Shown in pieces: positions 8,346 to 16,119 of a stretch of DNA of 37,900 bases. The position numbers and the translations under genes were made by a program. The notes under the pieces were generated by a model. It made no database searches and was not told where the DNA came from. It was given only the letters and a program-made list of their open reading frames with translations. The first letter of the stretch is position 1. Each line of letters starts with the position of its first letter. Source of the DNA: Thiobacillus sp. (lineage in GTDB: Bacteria > Pseudomonadota > Gammaproteobacteria > Burkholderiales > Thiobacillaceae); the NCBI GenBank assembly GCA_019459325.1, contig JAIBFA010000095.1:1-37900 (forward strand), written 5' to 3'.

Positions 8346-9083
8346 TCAGTATCCAAAGTGGAAGAATGCGATCGTGCCGATGCCCGCCAGCAGCAGCACG
8401 AACTGACGCACGGAAGCCACGGCGTTCACCTGCCGGTGCAGCCCCGGGATGAGGTCAGCCGTTGCAATATAGATGAAGCTCGCCGCGGACAACGCGAGGA
8501 TGTAGGGCACTGCCTCGCGCGTCTCGCCGAGCCAGAAGTAGGCCGCGACGGCGCCCGGCAGGGTCGCGGCGGACGAGAGCCCGTTGAGTATCAGTGCCTT
8601 CGTTCGACCATAGCCGCTATCGAGCAGGATGGCGAAATCGCCTATCTCCTGCGGAACCTCGTGTGCGATCACCGCCAGCGACGCGGCAATCCCCAGCGGA
8701 ATCGAGGTGAGGAAGGCGGCGGCGATCACCGCCCCGTCGACGAAATTGTGGAAGGCATCGCCGATGAGGATCAGCGGTGCAGCGCGCCCGTGCACCTCGC
8801 ATTCGCTGTCATGGCAATGCCGCCAGAGCACCAGCTTTTCCAGTACGAAAAACAGCACCATGCCACCCAGCACCGTTGCCATGACCGCGACCGCCGGGGC
8901 TTGCTTCAGGCCTGCCGGGATCATGCCCAGAAACGCAGCGCCCAGCAGCGTGCCGGTTGCATAGCTGATGAGACAGGGAACGAGCGTCCTGCGGATGCCA
9001 TCGGGAAAAAGCAGCATCAGCGCCGCGCCAGCGACCGCGCCGAGGCTGCCCAGAAGGCTGAAGCCGATGATCCACAGCAGCAT
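8346..9083 (-). CDS. ZIP family divalent metal transporter
   Basis: A 245-residue integral membrane protein with about eight transmembrane helices. The metal-binding helix motifs HNFVDG and HEVPQE, with IGDAFHN and AVIAHE, are diagnostic of ZIP (SLC39-type) transporters. A short His/Cys segment (WRHCHDSECEVHG, about residues 87-99) lies between helices 3 and 4, where the family's variable His-rich loop sits. Zinc, iron or manganese import is possible; the ferritin-like neighbour makes iron an attractive guess. The start ATG follows AAAGGGTAAAG. It is the first gene of the four-gene operon and is divergent from the peroxiredoxin gene. Confidence 0.92.
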   Translation of the reverse strand: MLLWIIGFSLLGSLGAVAGAALMLLFPDGIRRTLVPCLISYATGTLLGAAFLGMIPAGLKQAPAVAVMATVLGGMVLFFVLEKLVLWRHCHDSECEVHGRAAPLILIGDAFHNFVDGAVIAAAFLTSIPLGIAASLAVIAHEVPQEIGDFAILLDSGYGRTKALILNGLSSAATLPGAVAAYFWLGETREAVPYILALSAASFIYIATADLIPGLHRQVNAVASVRQFVLLLAGIGTIAFFHFGY

Positions 9084-9192
9084 TCTTTACCCTTTCGGTA
9101 ACACGGCTTGAAGGTGATGCAGTGTCGCGATGCCATGGTACTGCAATGTCCGGCGACGATCAGCGGTCCTTCCTGCCTCCCCGCCTGCCGCT

Positions 9193-9227
9193 GTCGACTG
9201 AAAAGCCCCCGCCCCCGGGGCTTCGAC
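9193..9227 (-). promoter_or_regulatory. Terminator-like hairpin in the leader of the ZIP operon
   Basis: On the minus strand a GC-rich hairpin (arms AAGCCCC and GGGGCTT) is followed at once by two more T residues, and an outer GTCGA/TCGAC pair extends it. It lies about 110-145 bases upstream of the ZIP start, in the 282-base gap shared with the divergent peroxiredoxin gene. On the plus strand there is no T-run. It could be an attenuator in a metal-transporter leader or simply a structured spacer. I do not recognise a known riboswitch in the preceding 140 bases. Confidence 0.4.
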
Positions 9228-9296
9228 TGACGAGCGGCCTGATGTTTGCGAGCGAGGTTTAGTGCGAATCGGGCCTCGCCCATTTCGGAAGCGACC

Positions 9297-9325
9297 TTGA
9301 CGCGCGTCCGCGCACAGCCTACACA
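9297..9325 (+). promoter_or_regulatory. Sigma-70-type promoter of the peroxiredoxin gene
   Basis: TTGACG (9297-9302) and TACACA (9320-9325) are separated by exactly 17 bases. Transcription would begin near 9332, giving a leader of about 34 bases that carries the ribosome binding site AAAGGAGA at 9354-9361. The match to the -35 consensus is strong and to the -10 fair. I see no convincing OxyR or other operator. Confidence 0.6.
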
Positions 9326-9365
9326 TCAGAGAGGCGCCATTCTCGCCCAAACGAAAGGAGACAGT

Positions 9366-10082
9366 ATGGAAGAACAACCCCAAGGATGCGCGCGGGTGTC
9401 AGGCTCGGTTATCGACGCCCCTCCGCAGGACGCACCAGCCCAATCGGGACCCACCACAACGCATGAAGTAAGCAAAATGACTGCACGTGTCGGGCAGAAA
9501 GCCCCCGATTTCTCCGCCCCCGCCTATTACCGGGGCGGCTTCACCAGCGTGAAGCTGTCGGATTTTGCCGGTAAGTGGGTGATGCTCTGCTTCTACCCCG
9601 GCGACTTTACGTTCGTTTGAGCAACAGAAGTGTCCGCGGTCGCGGCGCATTATGATGCTTTGCAGAAGTTGGGCGTGGAGGTCTTGTCGGTCAGTGTGGA
9701 CAGCCACTTTGTCCACAAGATGTGGAACGACAACGAGTTGAGCAAGATGGTGGAAGGCGGGGTGCCATACCACATGGTTTCCGACCAGGCAGGCAATGTC
9801 GGGCGCGCATACGGTGTCTGGGACGAAACCCAGGGGATCGAGATGCGCGGTCGTTTCATCATCGACCCGGATGGCGTGATCCAGGCCATGGAGGTGCTCA
9901 CCGCACCGGTCGGACGCAAGCTCGCCGAAACGGTGCGCCAGTTCCAGGCCTACCAGCTCGTGCGTGCTTCCGGCGGCAAGGAAGCCACCCCTGCGGGCTG
10001 GGAGCCGGGCAAGGAGACGCTCAAGCCGGGGCCCGATCTGGTCGGGAACGTCTGGAAGGTTTGGAACCCTTCGATGGAATAG
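9366..10082 (+). CDS. Selenocysteine-containing peroxiredoxin (in-frame TGA at 9618-9620)
   Basis: AhpC/Prx1-type peroxiredoxin of 238 residues, read through TGA as selenocysteine at residue 85. Peroxiredoxins reduce H2O2, organic peroxides or peroxynitrite with a peroxidatic Cys in the motif [10 protein letters not shown]; here the frame reads [19 protein letters not shown], so TGA replaces exactly that Cys. Family features continue intact after it: [39 protein letters not shown] and the C-terminal [16 protein letters not shown]. The region where 2-Cys enzymes carry the resolving Cys reads KEATPAGW, and no Cys follows the Sec at all, so recycling must use another thiol or selenol. The ATG at 9366 has AAAGGAGA upstream and gives a 37-residue extension with one Cys (residue 8) before the domain start at [14 protein letters not shown] stop-containing pseudogene is the alternative, but the hairpin after TGA and the intact second half argue against it. 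Confidence 0.87.
9618..9651 (+). promoter_or_regulatory. Candidate bacterial SECIS element
   Basis: Immediately after the in-frame TGA (9618-9620) the RNA can fold with CCGC (9634-9637) pairing to GCGG (9642-9645) around a GGTC loop (9638-9641). With one bulged C at 9646 the stem extends by T9633-G9647, G9632-C9648, T9631-A9649, G9630-T9650 and A9629-T9651. The loop GGT begins 17 bases after the TGA. The E. coli fdhF element has an apical GGU about 18 bases after its UGA, where SelB binds. Position, stem and loop all fit; folding was done by eye. Confidence 0.7.
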
Positions 10083-10122
10083 GCTGGCCACGGATCATTC
10101 ATCGGTCCTGTGCCAACCCGAG

Positions 10123-10147
10123 ACCTCGCCCGAGTGGCGGGGTTTTT
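10123..10147 (+). terminator. Rho-independent terminator after the peroxiredoxin gene
   Basis: An 8-bp stem ACCTCGCC / GGCGGGGT (one G-T pair) with the loop CGAGT is followed by TTTT, about 40 bases after the peroxiredoxin stop. With the upstream promoter it defines a single-gene transcript. Confidence 0.8.
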
Positions 10148-10252
10148 GTTGACCTTCGTACCTCTCAGCGTGAGCTTCCGCTTCTGGCCGAACTGAGACA
10201 TCTGGATTTATTGCGCAAACGCCCTTGCGCTGCAGCAGAACGCCTGACCATC

Positions 10253-10840
10253 TCAATCAGGAGCCTTGCGCATCCTCCGCGGTGCCGCGTACGCACAGTG
10301 TCCCAGCGCAATCACCAATGCAGGGGATTCGCCCGGTGGGATGTCGAGCGCAGCCGTGAGAGCGGCTTCGTCGAATCCTCCGATCGGACAGCTGTCCAGT
10401 CCCAGGTGCGCGGCTTGCAACAGCATGTGCGCGGCGGCGAAGTTGCACTGTCCGCGCGCCCATTCCGCCACCGAGCCGGTTTGGTAGAACGCGCGATAGG
10501 CTTCGTAGATAGGTGCCGGGTCCCCGCCGCGCGCTTCCGCCTTGAATTGTGCCCGCACGTAATCCGAATCCGGATCGAGTGCCGCCACGAGCGCCACGAT
10601 CACGATCATTGCGGCAGCCGTCGCCGCGGCAGGCTGGTCGTAGCAGGCATGGGCGATGGCCGATCGTTGCGCGGCGTCCGTCACCGTGATGAAACGCCAG
10701 GGTTCCAGGCCAAAGGCCGAAGGCGCCAGCCGGCCTGATTCCCGGAGCACGGACAGTTCGCCTGCAGAGACCGGCCGATCCGCGACAAACTGGCGGCAGG
10801 CATAGCGTTGCTGGATGGCGTCGAGCAAGGCAGGTTGCAT
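10253..10840 (-). CDS. Nitroreductase-family flavoprotein
   Basis: A 195-residue FMN-dependent nitroreductase-fold protein, NAD(P)H-dependent by family. The N-terminal FMN-phosphate motif is RYACRQFVADRPV and the second is LAPSAFGLEPWRFITV; a later GLDSCPIGGFDEAAL segment matches the common C-terminal flavin loop. The ATG at 10840 is preceded by AAGGAG at good spacing; longer in-frame starts up to 10906 add residues without domain character. The natural substrate (nitroaromatics, quinones, or a dehydrogenation) cannot be read. It is convergent with the peroxiredoxin gene and lies 32 bases beyond the zone holding that gene's terminator by more than 100 bases. Confidence 0.88.
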   Translation of the reverse strand: MQPALLDAIQQRYACRQFVADRPVSAGELSVLRESGRLAPSAFGLEPWRFITVTDAAQRSAIAHACYDQPAAATAAAMIVIVALVAALDPDSDYVRAQFKAEARGGDPAPIYEAYRAFYQTGSVAEWARGQCNFAAAHMLLQAAHLGLDSCPIGGFDEAALTAALDIPPGESPALVIALGHCAYAAPRRMRKAPD

Positions 10841-10938
10841 CAGCGTGGCTCCTTGAATGTACGGCCCTTCAACCATAGTGCATCGCCGCGGATTGCGTCG
10901 ACACATTCACCCCGGAAGGACATGGCCGCGGGCCGCCT

Positions 10939-12441
10939 TTACATCAACAGGCCCTGGCGCGCGAAGAGCCACAGCTGGTGCCACGTCAGTTCCTTGACGC
11001 GCTCCAGCGGCAATTCAAGCCCCGAATGCGCCAGCGTAACCTGCATGCGTGCCGCCAGTTCATCGACCGTTTGGCTGCCATCCAGCGCGCTCAACAGCAT
11101 GCGCCCGGCGGGGTCCAGATCCAGGGCCACATGGCGCGCCCCGCTCACCACCCAGCCAGGCGAGCTCGCCTGCTGTCGCGCCAGGGCGCTTGCGCGCGGA
11201 TTCTCGCCCGGCTCGGCGGCACACGGCCCGGCCACCATGGTCGGCATCACGCCATGGGCCATCACCAGTTGAAACAGCGCGTCGCGGAACCCTTCTTCAT
11301 CCACCTGTGTGCCGGCGCCGTGTTCGGCAAGCACCTCGCGGGCGGCAGACAGCAGCGCCGCGTAATCGAGTGCGCCGGGATAGGCTGCCGACAAGGCCAT
11401 GGCCGCAGCCTTCATGGCCGGTTGCGCAATCAGGAAGGTATTGCCCGCCGGGTTGAGGAATCCCTGTTCGCTGGTGTCCTCCAGATCGATCTCCTCGTCG
11501 CTGCGCAAGTCGGCCTGGAACGACAGCCTGCTCAAGGCGGCAGCGCGGGGTGGCTGGGCGCAGGGGGCGTCGTCACGCGCAATCAGGGCGCGGCGAAAAC
11601 GCGTAGCGAGCGCGCCGTCGAGCGCGGCCTCGGCGTCCAGCCAGCGTCCGGCCATGCGCTCGGGAGTCAGGCCCCAGGCATCCTCGAGTTCGACCACGGC
11701 ACGACGCGGGCCGGCCTCGCCGACATAGCGCAGCCCATGGGTGTCGAGTTGGGCGGCAAATTCCACGAAGGACATCGGCGCGTTGAAATCGGCGAGGTAT
11801 TCGTGGAACAGGTAGGACGGCGCAGCGGTTTTCAGATAGGCGATTTCCTTCAGCAAGGACGGATCGCTCCATTCGGACTCCAGCGCATCCAGCACGCGCA
11901 GCGCCTGTTCGAAGCGCGCGGGCGCCGGAAGATCCGCCGCGGTGCGATCGATCAGTGCGGCACGCAAAGGCTGCAGGGCTTTCCAGCCGGCTGTGACGTT
12001 GAAGCTGAGGTAGGCGACGCCCTGCGGCGACAGATGGCGCCGGCAGACATCGAGCAGCGCCTGCCGAACCGGCGGCGGCACCCAGGAAAATACGCCGTGC
12101 GCGATGATGTAGTCGAATTCGCCCAGATCCTCGGGCAACGCAGCGAGATCACCGTGCAGGATGCGGACGTTGGCCAAGCCCAGACGCTGGATGAAGGCTG
12201 CGCCCGCCTCCGCCTGCACGCGCGACAGTTCCACACCCACGCACAAGGATTCGGGCCAGCGCCATGCCAGCGGAATCAGGTTGCCGCCCTGCGCGCACCC
12301 CAGTTCGAGGATGCGCGCATGGCGCGGGTCGGGTGCGTCGAAGCCGTGCAGTCTGGCCACGGCAGCCAGAAAATCCGGCTGGGTCTCCGGCAGCGGCAGG
12401 CTGTCGTAGGGGAGTTCGTCGTAGCTGGCGAGGGTGTCCAT
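10939..12441 (-). CDS. SAM-dependent methyltransferase with methyltransferase regulatory domain
   Basis: A 500-residue cytoplasmic protein. The N-terminal class I methyltransferase domain (about 40-200) has motif I ILELGCAQGGNLIPLA, the acidic SAM ligand in CVGVELSRVQ and motif IV EFDYIIAHGVFSWVP. The middle and C-terminal parts (about 210-500) resemble the predicted methyltransferase regulatory domain (PF10119 type). Its substrate is not known to me; lysine methylation of surface proteins has been described for a rickettsial relative, but that is not evidence here. The ATG at 12441 begins MDTLASYDELPYDS, typical of the family start. It is divergent from a membrane thioredoxin gene with only 34 bases between starts. 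Confidence 0.83.
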   Translation of the reverse strand: MDTLASYDELPYDSLPLPETQPDFLAAVARLHGFDAPDPRHARILELGCAQGGNLIPLAWRWPESLCVGVELSRVQAEAGAAFIQRLGLANVRILHGDLAALPEDLGEFDYIIAHGVFSWVPPPVRQALLDVCRRHLSPQGVAYLSFNVTAGWKALQPLRAALIDRTAADLPAPARFEQALRVLDALESEWSDPSLLKEIAYLKTAAPSYLFHEYLADFNAPMSFVEFAAQLDTHGLRYVGEAGPRRAVVELEDAWGLTPERMAGRWLDAEAALDGALATRFRRALIARDDAPCAQPPRAAALSRLSFQADLRSDEEIDLEDTSEQGFLNPAGNTFLIAQPAMKAAAMALSAAYPGALDYAALLSAAREVLAEHGAGTQVDEEGFRDALFQLVMAHGVMPTMVAGPCAAEPGENPRASALARQQASSPGWVVSGARHVALDLDPAGRMLLSALDGSQTVDELAARMQVTLAHSGLELPLERVKELTWHQLWLFARQGLLM

Positions 12442-12475
12442 GCAAAAGATTGTAGCGTCCGCCATACTGAACACC

Positions 12476-13750
12476 ATGACACAGACCTGCCGGATGACGC
12501 CGCTTCGCTGGCTCGCCAGCGCTTTGTTTTTACTCGTGCTGCTGGCGCCGGGCGCCCGCGCGGACACGCCTTGGATCGAGCCCGGCACCGACGGTCAGCC
12601 AGTGGTGCATCTGTATTTCTTCTGGTCGCTTGCCTGCCCGCATTGCCTGACGGCCCGCCCCTTCATCGAGGCCATTCCCGCCAGCCGGCCGTGGGTGAAA
12701 CTGCATTCGCTGGAACTCAGCCGCCATCCCCAGAACGTGCGCCACTATGTCGCGCTCGCCGACCAGTTGGGACAGCCCGCGCAGTATGTGCCGTCGCTGC
12801 TGTTCTGCGGCCGCATGCAGACGGGCTGGGACGACGATGCCAGCAGCGGGCAGGCGCTGCTCGCCGATCTGGATGCCTGCCGCGTCGCCGCCATGAGCGA
12901 CAGCGCGCTCGACACCGCCCGCGCCCTGCCGGCGCCCGGGTTCAGCGTGCCCTTCCTGGGTGACGTAACCCTCGACGGATATTCGCTGCCGATAATGACG
13001 GTGCTGATCGCCGGCCTCGACGCCTTTAATCCCTGCGCGTTTTTCGTGCTGCTGTTTCTGCTTTCATTGATGGTTCACCAGAACAACCGCGCGCGCATGC
13101 TGGCGATCGGCGGTGTCTTCGTGCTGGTGTCAGGAGTGATGTACTTCGCCTTCATGGCGGCCTGGCTCAACCTGTTCCAGCTATTCGGCCAGCTGGCCTG
13201 GGTGACGCTCGCCGCCGGCGTCATGGCATTGGCGATCGCGCTCATCAACATCAAGGACTTCTTCCGCTTCGGACGCGGCATATCGCTGTCGATTCCGGAG
13301 TCCCGCAAGCCGGGCATCTACCGGCGCGCCCGCGCCATCCTCGCCGCCGGCAATGTTCCGGCCATGCTCGCCGCCACGGTCCTGCTCGCGGTGGCGGTCA
13401 ATGTCTACGAACTGCTGTGCACCGCCGGCTTCCCGATGGTCTACACGCGCCTGCTGACGCTGCATGACCTCGGCCCCGGCGCGCATTACCTGTATCTGGC
13501 GCTGTACAACGGGGTTTACGTGATTCCGCTTGCCGTCATCGTAGTGGTATTCGCCTTCACCCTGGGCGCACGAAAGTTGAGCGAACGCGAAGGCCGCCTG
13601 CTCAAGCTGATGTCGGGCGTGATGATGCTGCAATTGGGGATGCTGCTGGTGATGGCACCGGACTGGCTTAACCGGCTCGGCGTGGCGTTCGCCCTGCTGG
13701 GCGTGGCGCTGGGCGCCACCTGGCTGGCGGCGCGCCTGACCCGAGCATGA
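12476..13750 (+). CDS. Thioredoxin-CcdA/DsbD-type membrane fusion protein
   Basis: A 424-residue protein. After a signal or anchor helix (SALFLLVLLAPGARA), a periplasmic thioredoxin-like domain carries the redox motif ACPHC (C54 and C57). From about residue 175 there are six or more transmembrane helices of CcdA/DsbD type with paired Cys: GLDAFNPCAFFVLLF in the first helix and VYELLCTAGFPMVY in the fourth. Such proteins move electrons from cytoplasmic thioredoxin across the membrane to periplasmic disulfides. Here the periplasmic thioredoxin is N-terminal to the membrane part, unlike the C-terminal thioredoxin of DsbD. ATG 12476 and ATG 12494 are both possible; neither has a strong ribosome binding site. 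Confidence 0.85.
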   Translation: MTQTCRMTPLRWLASALFLLVLLAPGARADTPWIEPGTDGQPVVHLYFFWSLACPHCLTARPFIEAIPASRPWVKLHSLELSRHPQNVRHYVALADQLGQPAQYVPSLLFCGRMQTGWDDDASSGQALLADLDACRVAAMSDSALDTARALPAPGFSVPFLGDVTLDGYSLPIMTVLIAGLDAFNPCAFFVLLFLLSLMVHQNNRARMLAIGGVFVLVSGVMYFAFMAAWLNLFQLFGQLAWVTLAAGVMALAIALINIKDFFRFGRGISLSIPESRKPGIYRRARAILAAGNVPAMLAATVLLAVAVNVYELLCTAGFPMVYTRLLTLHDLGPGAHYLYLALYNGVYVIPLAVIVVVFAFTLGARKLSEREGRLLKLMSGVMMLQLGMLLVMAPDWLNRLGVAFALLGVALGATWLAARLTRA

Positions 13751-13763
13751 TGCCCGGGTCAGG
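13735..13763. terminator. Hairpin between convergent genes
   Basis: A perfect 9-bp inverted repeat, CCTGACCCG and CGGGTCAGG with an 11-base loop, spans the stop of the thioredoxin-CcdA gene and lies just past the helicase stop. It has no T-run on either side, so if it terminates transcription it is not a classical intrinsic terminator; position between convergent genes supports a bidirectional barrier. Confidence 0.5.
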
Positions 13764-13772
13764 AAGAACGGA

Positions 13773-15203
13773 TCAGTGCCCGCGCGTGCCCGGCTTGCCC
13801 GCAAACAAGGCGGCTGGCGGACGGGGCTTGCGCGGCTGGGCCGACGTACTCGGCGCGGCGCCGCGGCTGGCTGCGGGCTTGGCACCGCCTGCGGCGGGTT
13901 TGCTCTGCGGCGCACGGCCGGAGGCATTGCGGCCGCCGGGTTGCCCACCACGCCCCGCGCCCTGTCCCTGGCGCTGACCGCCACGGCCTTGCGGCGGACG
14001 CGGCGGGCGTTCGTCGGACATCAGGTCGGCCTTGGCCGGCGGAACGAAGCCGGGCTCGATTTCGACCCGCACGATCGAGCGCTTGATCAGCTTCTCGATG
14101 TCGCGCAGGTAGCTCATTTCCTCGTCATCCACCAGCGACAGCGCCGAGCCGGTTGCCCCGGCGCGGCCGGTGCGGCCGATGCGGTGGACGTAGTCTTCCG
14201 CCACGTTGGGCAATTCGAAGTTCACCACCTGCGGCAGCTGGTCGATGTCGATGCCGCGGGCGGCGATGTCGGTCGCCACCAGCACGCGCACGCTGCCGTC
14301 CTTGAAGCTCGCCAGCGCCTTGGTGCGCGCCCCCTGGCTCTTGTTGCCGTGGATCGCGGCGGCGCTGATGCCGTCCTTGATCAGCTTTTCGGCGAGCTTG
14401 TTGGCACCGTGCTTGGTGCGCGTGAAGACCAGCACCTGCTGCCAGTCGTGGTGCTTGATCAGGTGCGCCAATAAATCCCGTTTGTGCGCCTGCGGTACCC
14501 GGTGCATCGACTGCTCGATGATTTCCACCGCGGTGTTGCGACGCGCGACTTCGACGCTCTTCGGGTTGTGCAGGAGACCGTTGGCGAGCGTGCGGATCTC
14601 GTCGGAGAAGGTCGCCGAGAACAGCAGGTTCTGGCGCTGCTTCGGCAGCACCGCGAGCACTTTCTTGATGTCGCGGATGAAGCCCATGTCGAGCATGCGG
14701 TCGGCTTCGTCGAGCACCAGGATTTCGACGCCGGACAGGTCCACCGTCTTCTGCCCCATGTGGTCGAGCAGGCGGCCCGGCGTCGCCACCAGGATGTCGA
14801 CGCGCCCGTGCAACGCCTTGAACTGCGGATTGATGTTGACGCCGCCGAACATCACCATCGATTTGAGCGACAGGTATTTTCCGTAGGTCTTGACCGATTC
14901 CTCGACCTGCGCCGCGAGCTCGCGCGTGGGCACCAGAATCAGGCAGCGCGGACGGCCCGGCTTGGGCGCCTGCGCGGCACGCGTCGACAGGTGATGCAGG
15001 ATCGGCAGCGTGAAGCCGGCGGTCTTGCCGGTGCCGGTCTGTGCGGCAGCGAGCAGGTCGCCGCCCGCCAGCACCTGCGGAATCGCCTGCGCCTGGATCG
15101 GGGTGGGTGTAGTGTAGCCGGCGTCATGAATCGCACGCAAGATGGGTTCGGCCAGGCCAAGCTCGACAAAAGCCGGGCTGGCTGAGGTTGTTTCAGTAGT
15201 CAT
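13773..15203 (-). CDS. rhlE: DEAD-box RNA helicase, RhlE-like
   Basis: A 476-residue ATP-dependent RNA helicase. All main motifs are visible: Q motif region [24 protein letters not shown], motif [10 protein letters not shown], Ia PTRELAAQ, motif [10 protein letters not shown] (DEAD), motif III FSATF, motif [13 protein letters not shown] and motif [12 protein letters not shown]. The last 80 or so residues are a disordered Gly/Arg/Pro/Ala tail ([18 protein letters not shown]) of the kind that binds RNA in RhlE and related enzymes. Start ATG 15203 follows AGGAAAAAAC. A well-formed promoter lies upstream, giving a leader of about 115 bases. The product is likely involved in ribosome maturation or mRNA turnover, inferred from the family. 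Confidence 0.93.
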   Translation of the reverse strand: MTTETTSASPAFVELGLAEPILRAIHDAGYTTPTPIQAQAIPQVLAGGDLLAAAQTGTGKTAGFTLPILHHLSTRAAQAPKPGRPRCLILVPTRELAAQVEESVKTYGKYLSLKSMVMFGGVNINPQFKALHGRVDILVATPGRLLDHMGQKTVDLSGVEILVLDEADRMLDMGFIRDIKKVLAVLPKQRQNLLFSATFSDEIRTLANGLLHNPKSVEVARRNTAVEIIEQSMHRVPQAHKRDLLAHLIKHHDWQQVLVFTRTKHGANKLAEKLIKDGISAAAIHGNKSQGARTKALASFKDGSVRVLVATDIAARGIDIDQLPQVVNFELPNVAEDYVHRIGRTGRAGATGSALSLVDDEEMSYLRDIEKLIKRSIVRVEIEPGFVPPAKADLMSDERPPRPPQGRGGQRQGQGAGRGGQPGGRNASGRAPQSKPAAGGAKPAASRGAAPSTSAQPRKPRPPAALFAGKPGTRGH

Positions 15204-15323
15204 GTAGTTTTTTCCTGCGACGGCCTGTTGCGCTTGTGGCAACACCAATCGAGGCAGACGAATAGGGATCGTGAGATCGGGGTAAAAGAACCGCGCACCG
15301 ATTGGCAGGGTGCGGGAGGCCGC

Positions 15324-15352
15324 ACTATACCGGCTGAACGCTGATGCGGCAA
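15324..15352 (-). promoter_or_regulatory. Sigma-70-type promoter of the helicase gene
   Basis: On the minus strand TTGCCG (15347-15352) and TATAGT (15324-15329) are 17 bases apart. The predicted start near 15317 leaves a leader of roughly 115 bases before the helicase ATG. A 6-bp perfect hairpin (GTGCGG, loop GAGG, CCGCAC; 15310-15325) overlaps the start region. Confidence 0.6.
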
Positions 15353-15384
15353 TGCTTTTTGTGGCGGCGAGGTTTCAGCCAAGC

Positions 15385-16041
15385 CTAGCCGCCGACCAGG
15401 CCTTTCTCGATTGCATAGCTGGTCAACATCGAGGCATTGTGCAGATCGAGCTTCTTCATCAGATTGGAGCGGTGCTTTTCGACCGTCTTGATGCTGAGGC
15501 ACAGGTAATCGGAGATATACCGGTTGGGGTGCCCTTCAGCGACCAGCTTGAGGACTTCGCGCTCGCGATGCGTCAGCGTATCCCAGGCGCTGGCGGAATC
15601 GCTGTCCTTGCCGGTTCCCAGGTAGCCATGGATGACCTTCCCTGCGATATCCGGACTCAAATACGTCTTGCCGTTCAGCACGCTGCGGATCGCGACATGC
15701 AGCTCGTCATAGGTCGCGTCCTTGAGGATGTAGCCGTCGGCGCCGGCGCGCAGGCTGGCATGGATGTATTCCTCGGTTTTGTGGATGGTGAGCACCAGGA
15801 CGCGGGTTCCGGGATTACGCCGTTTGATGTCGATCATGGCTTCAATCCCATTCATGCCAGGCATGGAAAGGTCCAGCAGGACCAGATCGGGGGCCAGCGG
15901 TCCGATGGCACGGATGGCATCGTGGCCGTTGTCTGCCTCGCCGGCAATCTCGATATCGGGATCCCGGGACAACAGCGCCCGCAGGCCTGCTCTGAGCAGG
16001 GTGTGATCCTCAACGATAAAAATACGATGCTTTTCGCTCAT
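15385..16041 (-). CDS. NarL/LuxR-family response regulator
   Basis: A 218-residue two-component regulator. The receiver (1-125) has the acidic pair in FIVEDHTLLRAGL, phospho-acceptor Asp in LVLLDLSMPGMNG and the conserved Lys in GYILKDAT. The C-terminal GerE/LuxR helix-turn-helix reads LTHREREVLKLVAEG and LSIKTVEKHRSNLMKKL. It is the last gene of the secretion operon, 78 bases after the final pseudopilin. NarL-type regulators pair with HisKA_3 kinases, and the only such kinase here is the second gene of the same run (25904-27601), so the two are probably cognate. The ATG at 16041 follows GGGGAAAG. Confidence 0.93.
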   Translation of the reverse strand: MSEKHRIFIVEDHTLLRAGLRALLSRDPDIEIAGEADNGHDAIRAIGPLAPDLVLLDLSMPGMNGIEAMIDIKRRNPGTRVLVLTIHKTEEYIHASLRAGADGYILKDATYDELHVAIRSVLNGKTYLSPDIAGKVIHGYLGTGKDSDSASAWDTLTHREREVLKLVAEGHPNRYISDYLCLSIKTVEKHRSNLMKKLDLHNASMLTSYAIEKGLVGG

Positions 16042-16119
16042 GACTTTCCCCATTTGCTGTTGATCACCCTCACCCCGAAACGCGCGTCCGTCCGGCATCC
16101 ATCCTGTCTGTCGGCCCCA

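Noticed and set aside
9246..9620. A 124-residue protein ending at the TGA
   Set aside because: The frame before 9366 lies across the predicted promoter; the strong ribosome binding site marks ATG 9366, and ending at TGA would remove the active site and most of the fold.
9630..10082. The second half of the peroxiredoxin as an independent 150-residue gene
   Set aside because: It would start inside the conserved domain just after the active site, with no ribosome binding site, and would lack the catalytic residue. Reading through TGA restores a full family-length protein.
15310..15325. Perfect 6-bp hairpin as terminator of the response regulator gene
   Set aside because: There is no T-run on either strand and the hairpin coincides with the predicted helicase promoter start region, so its role is unclear.
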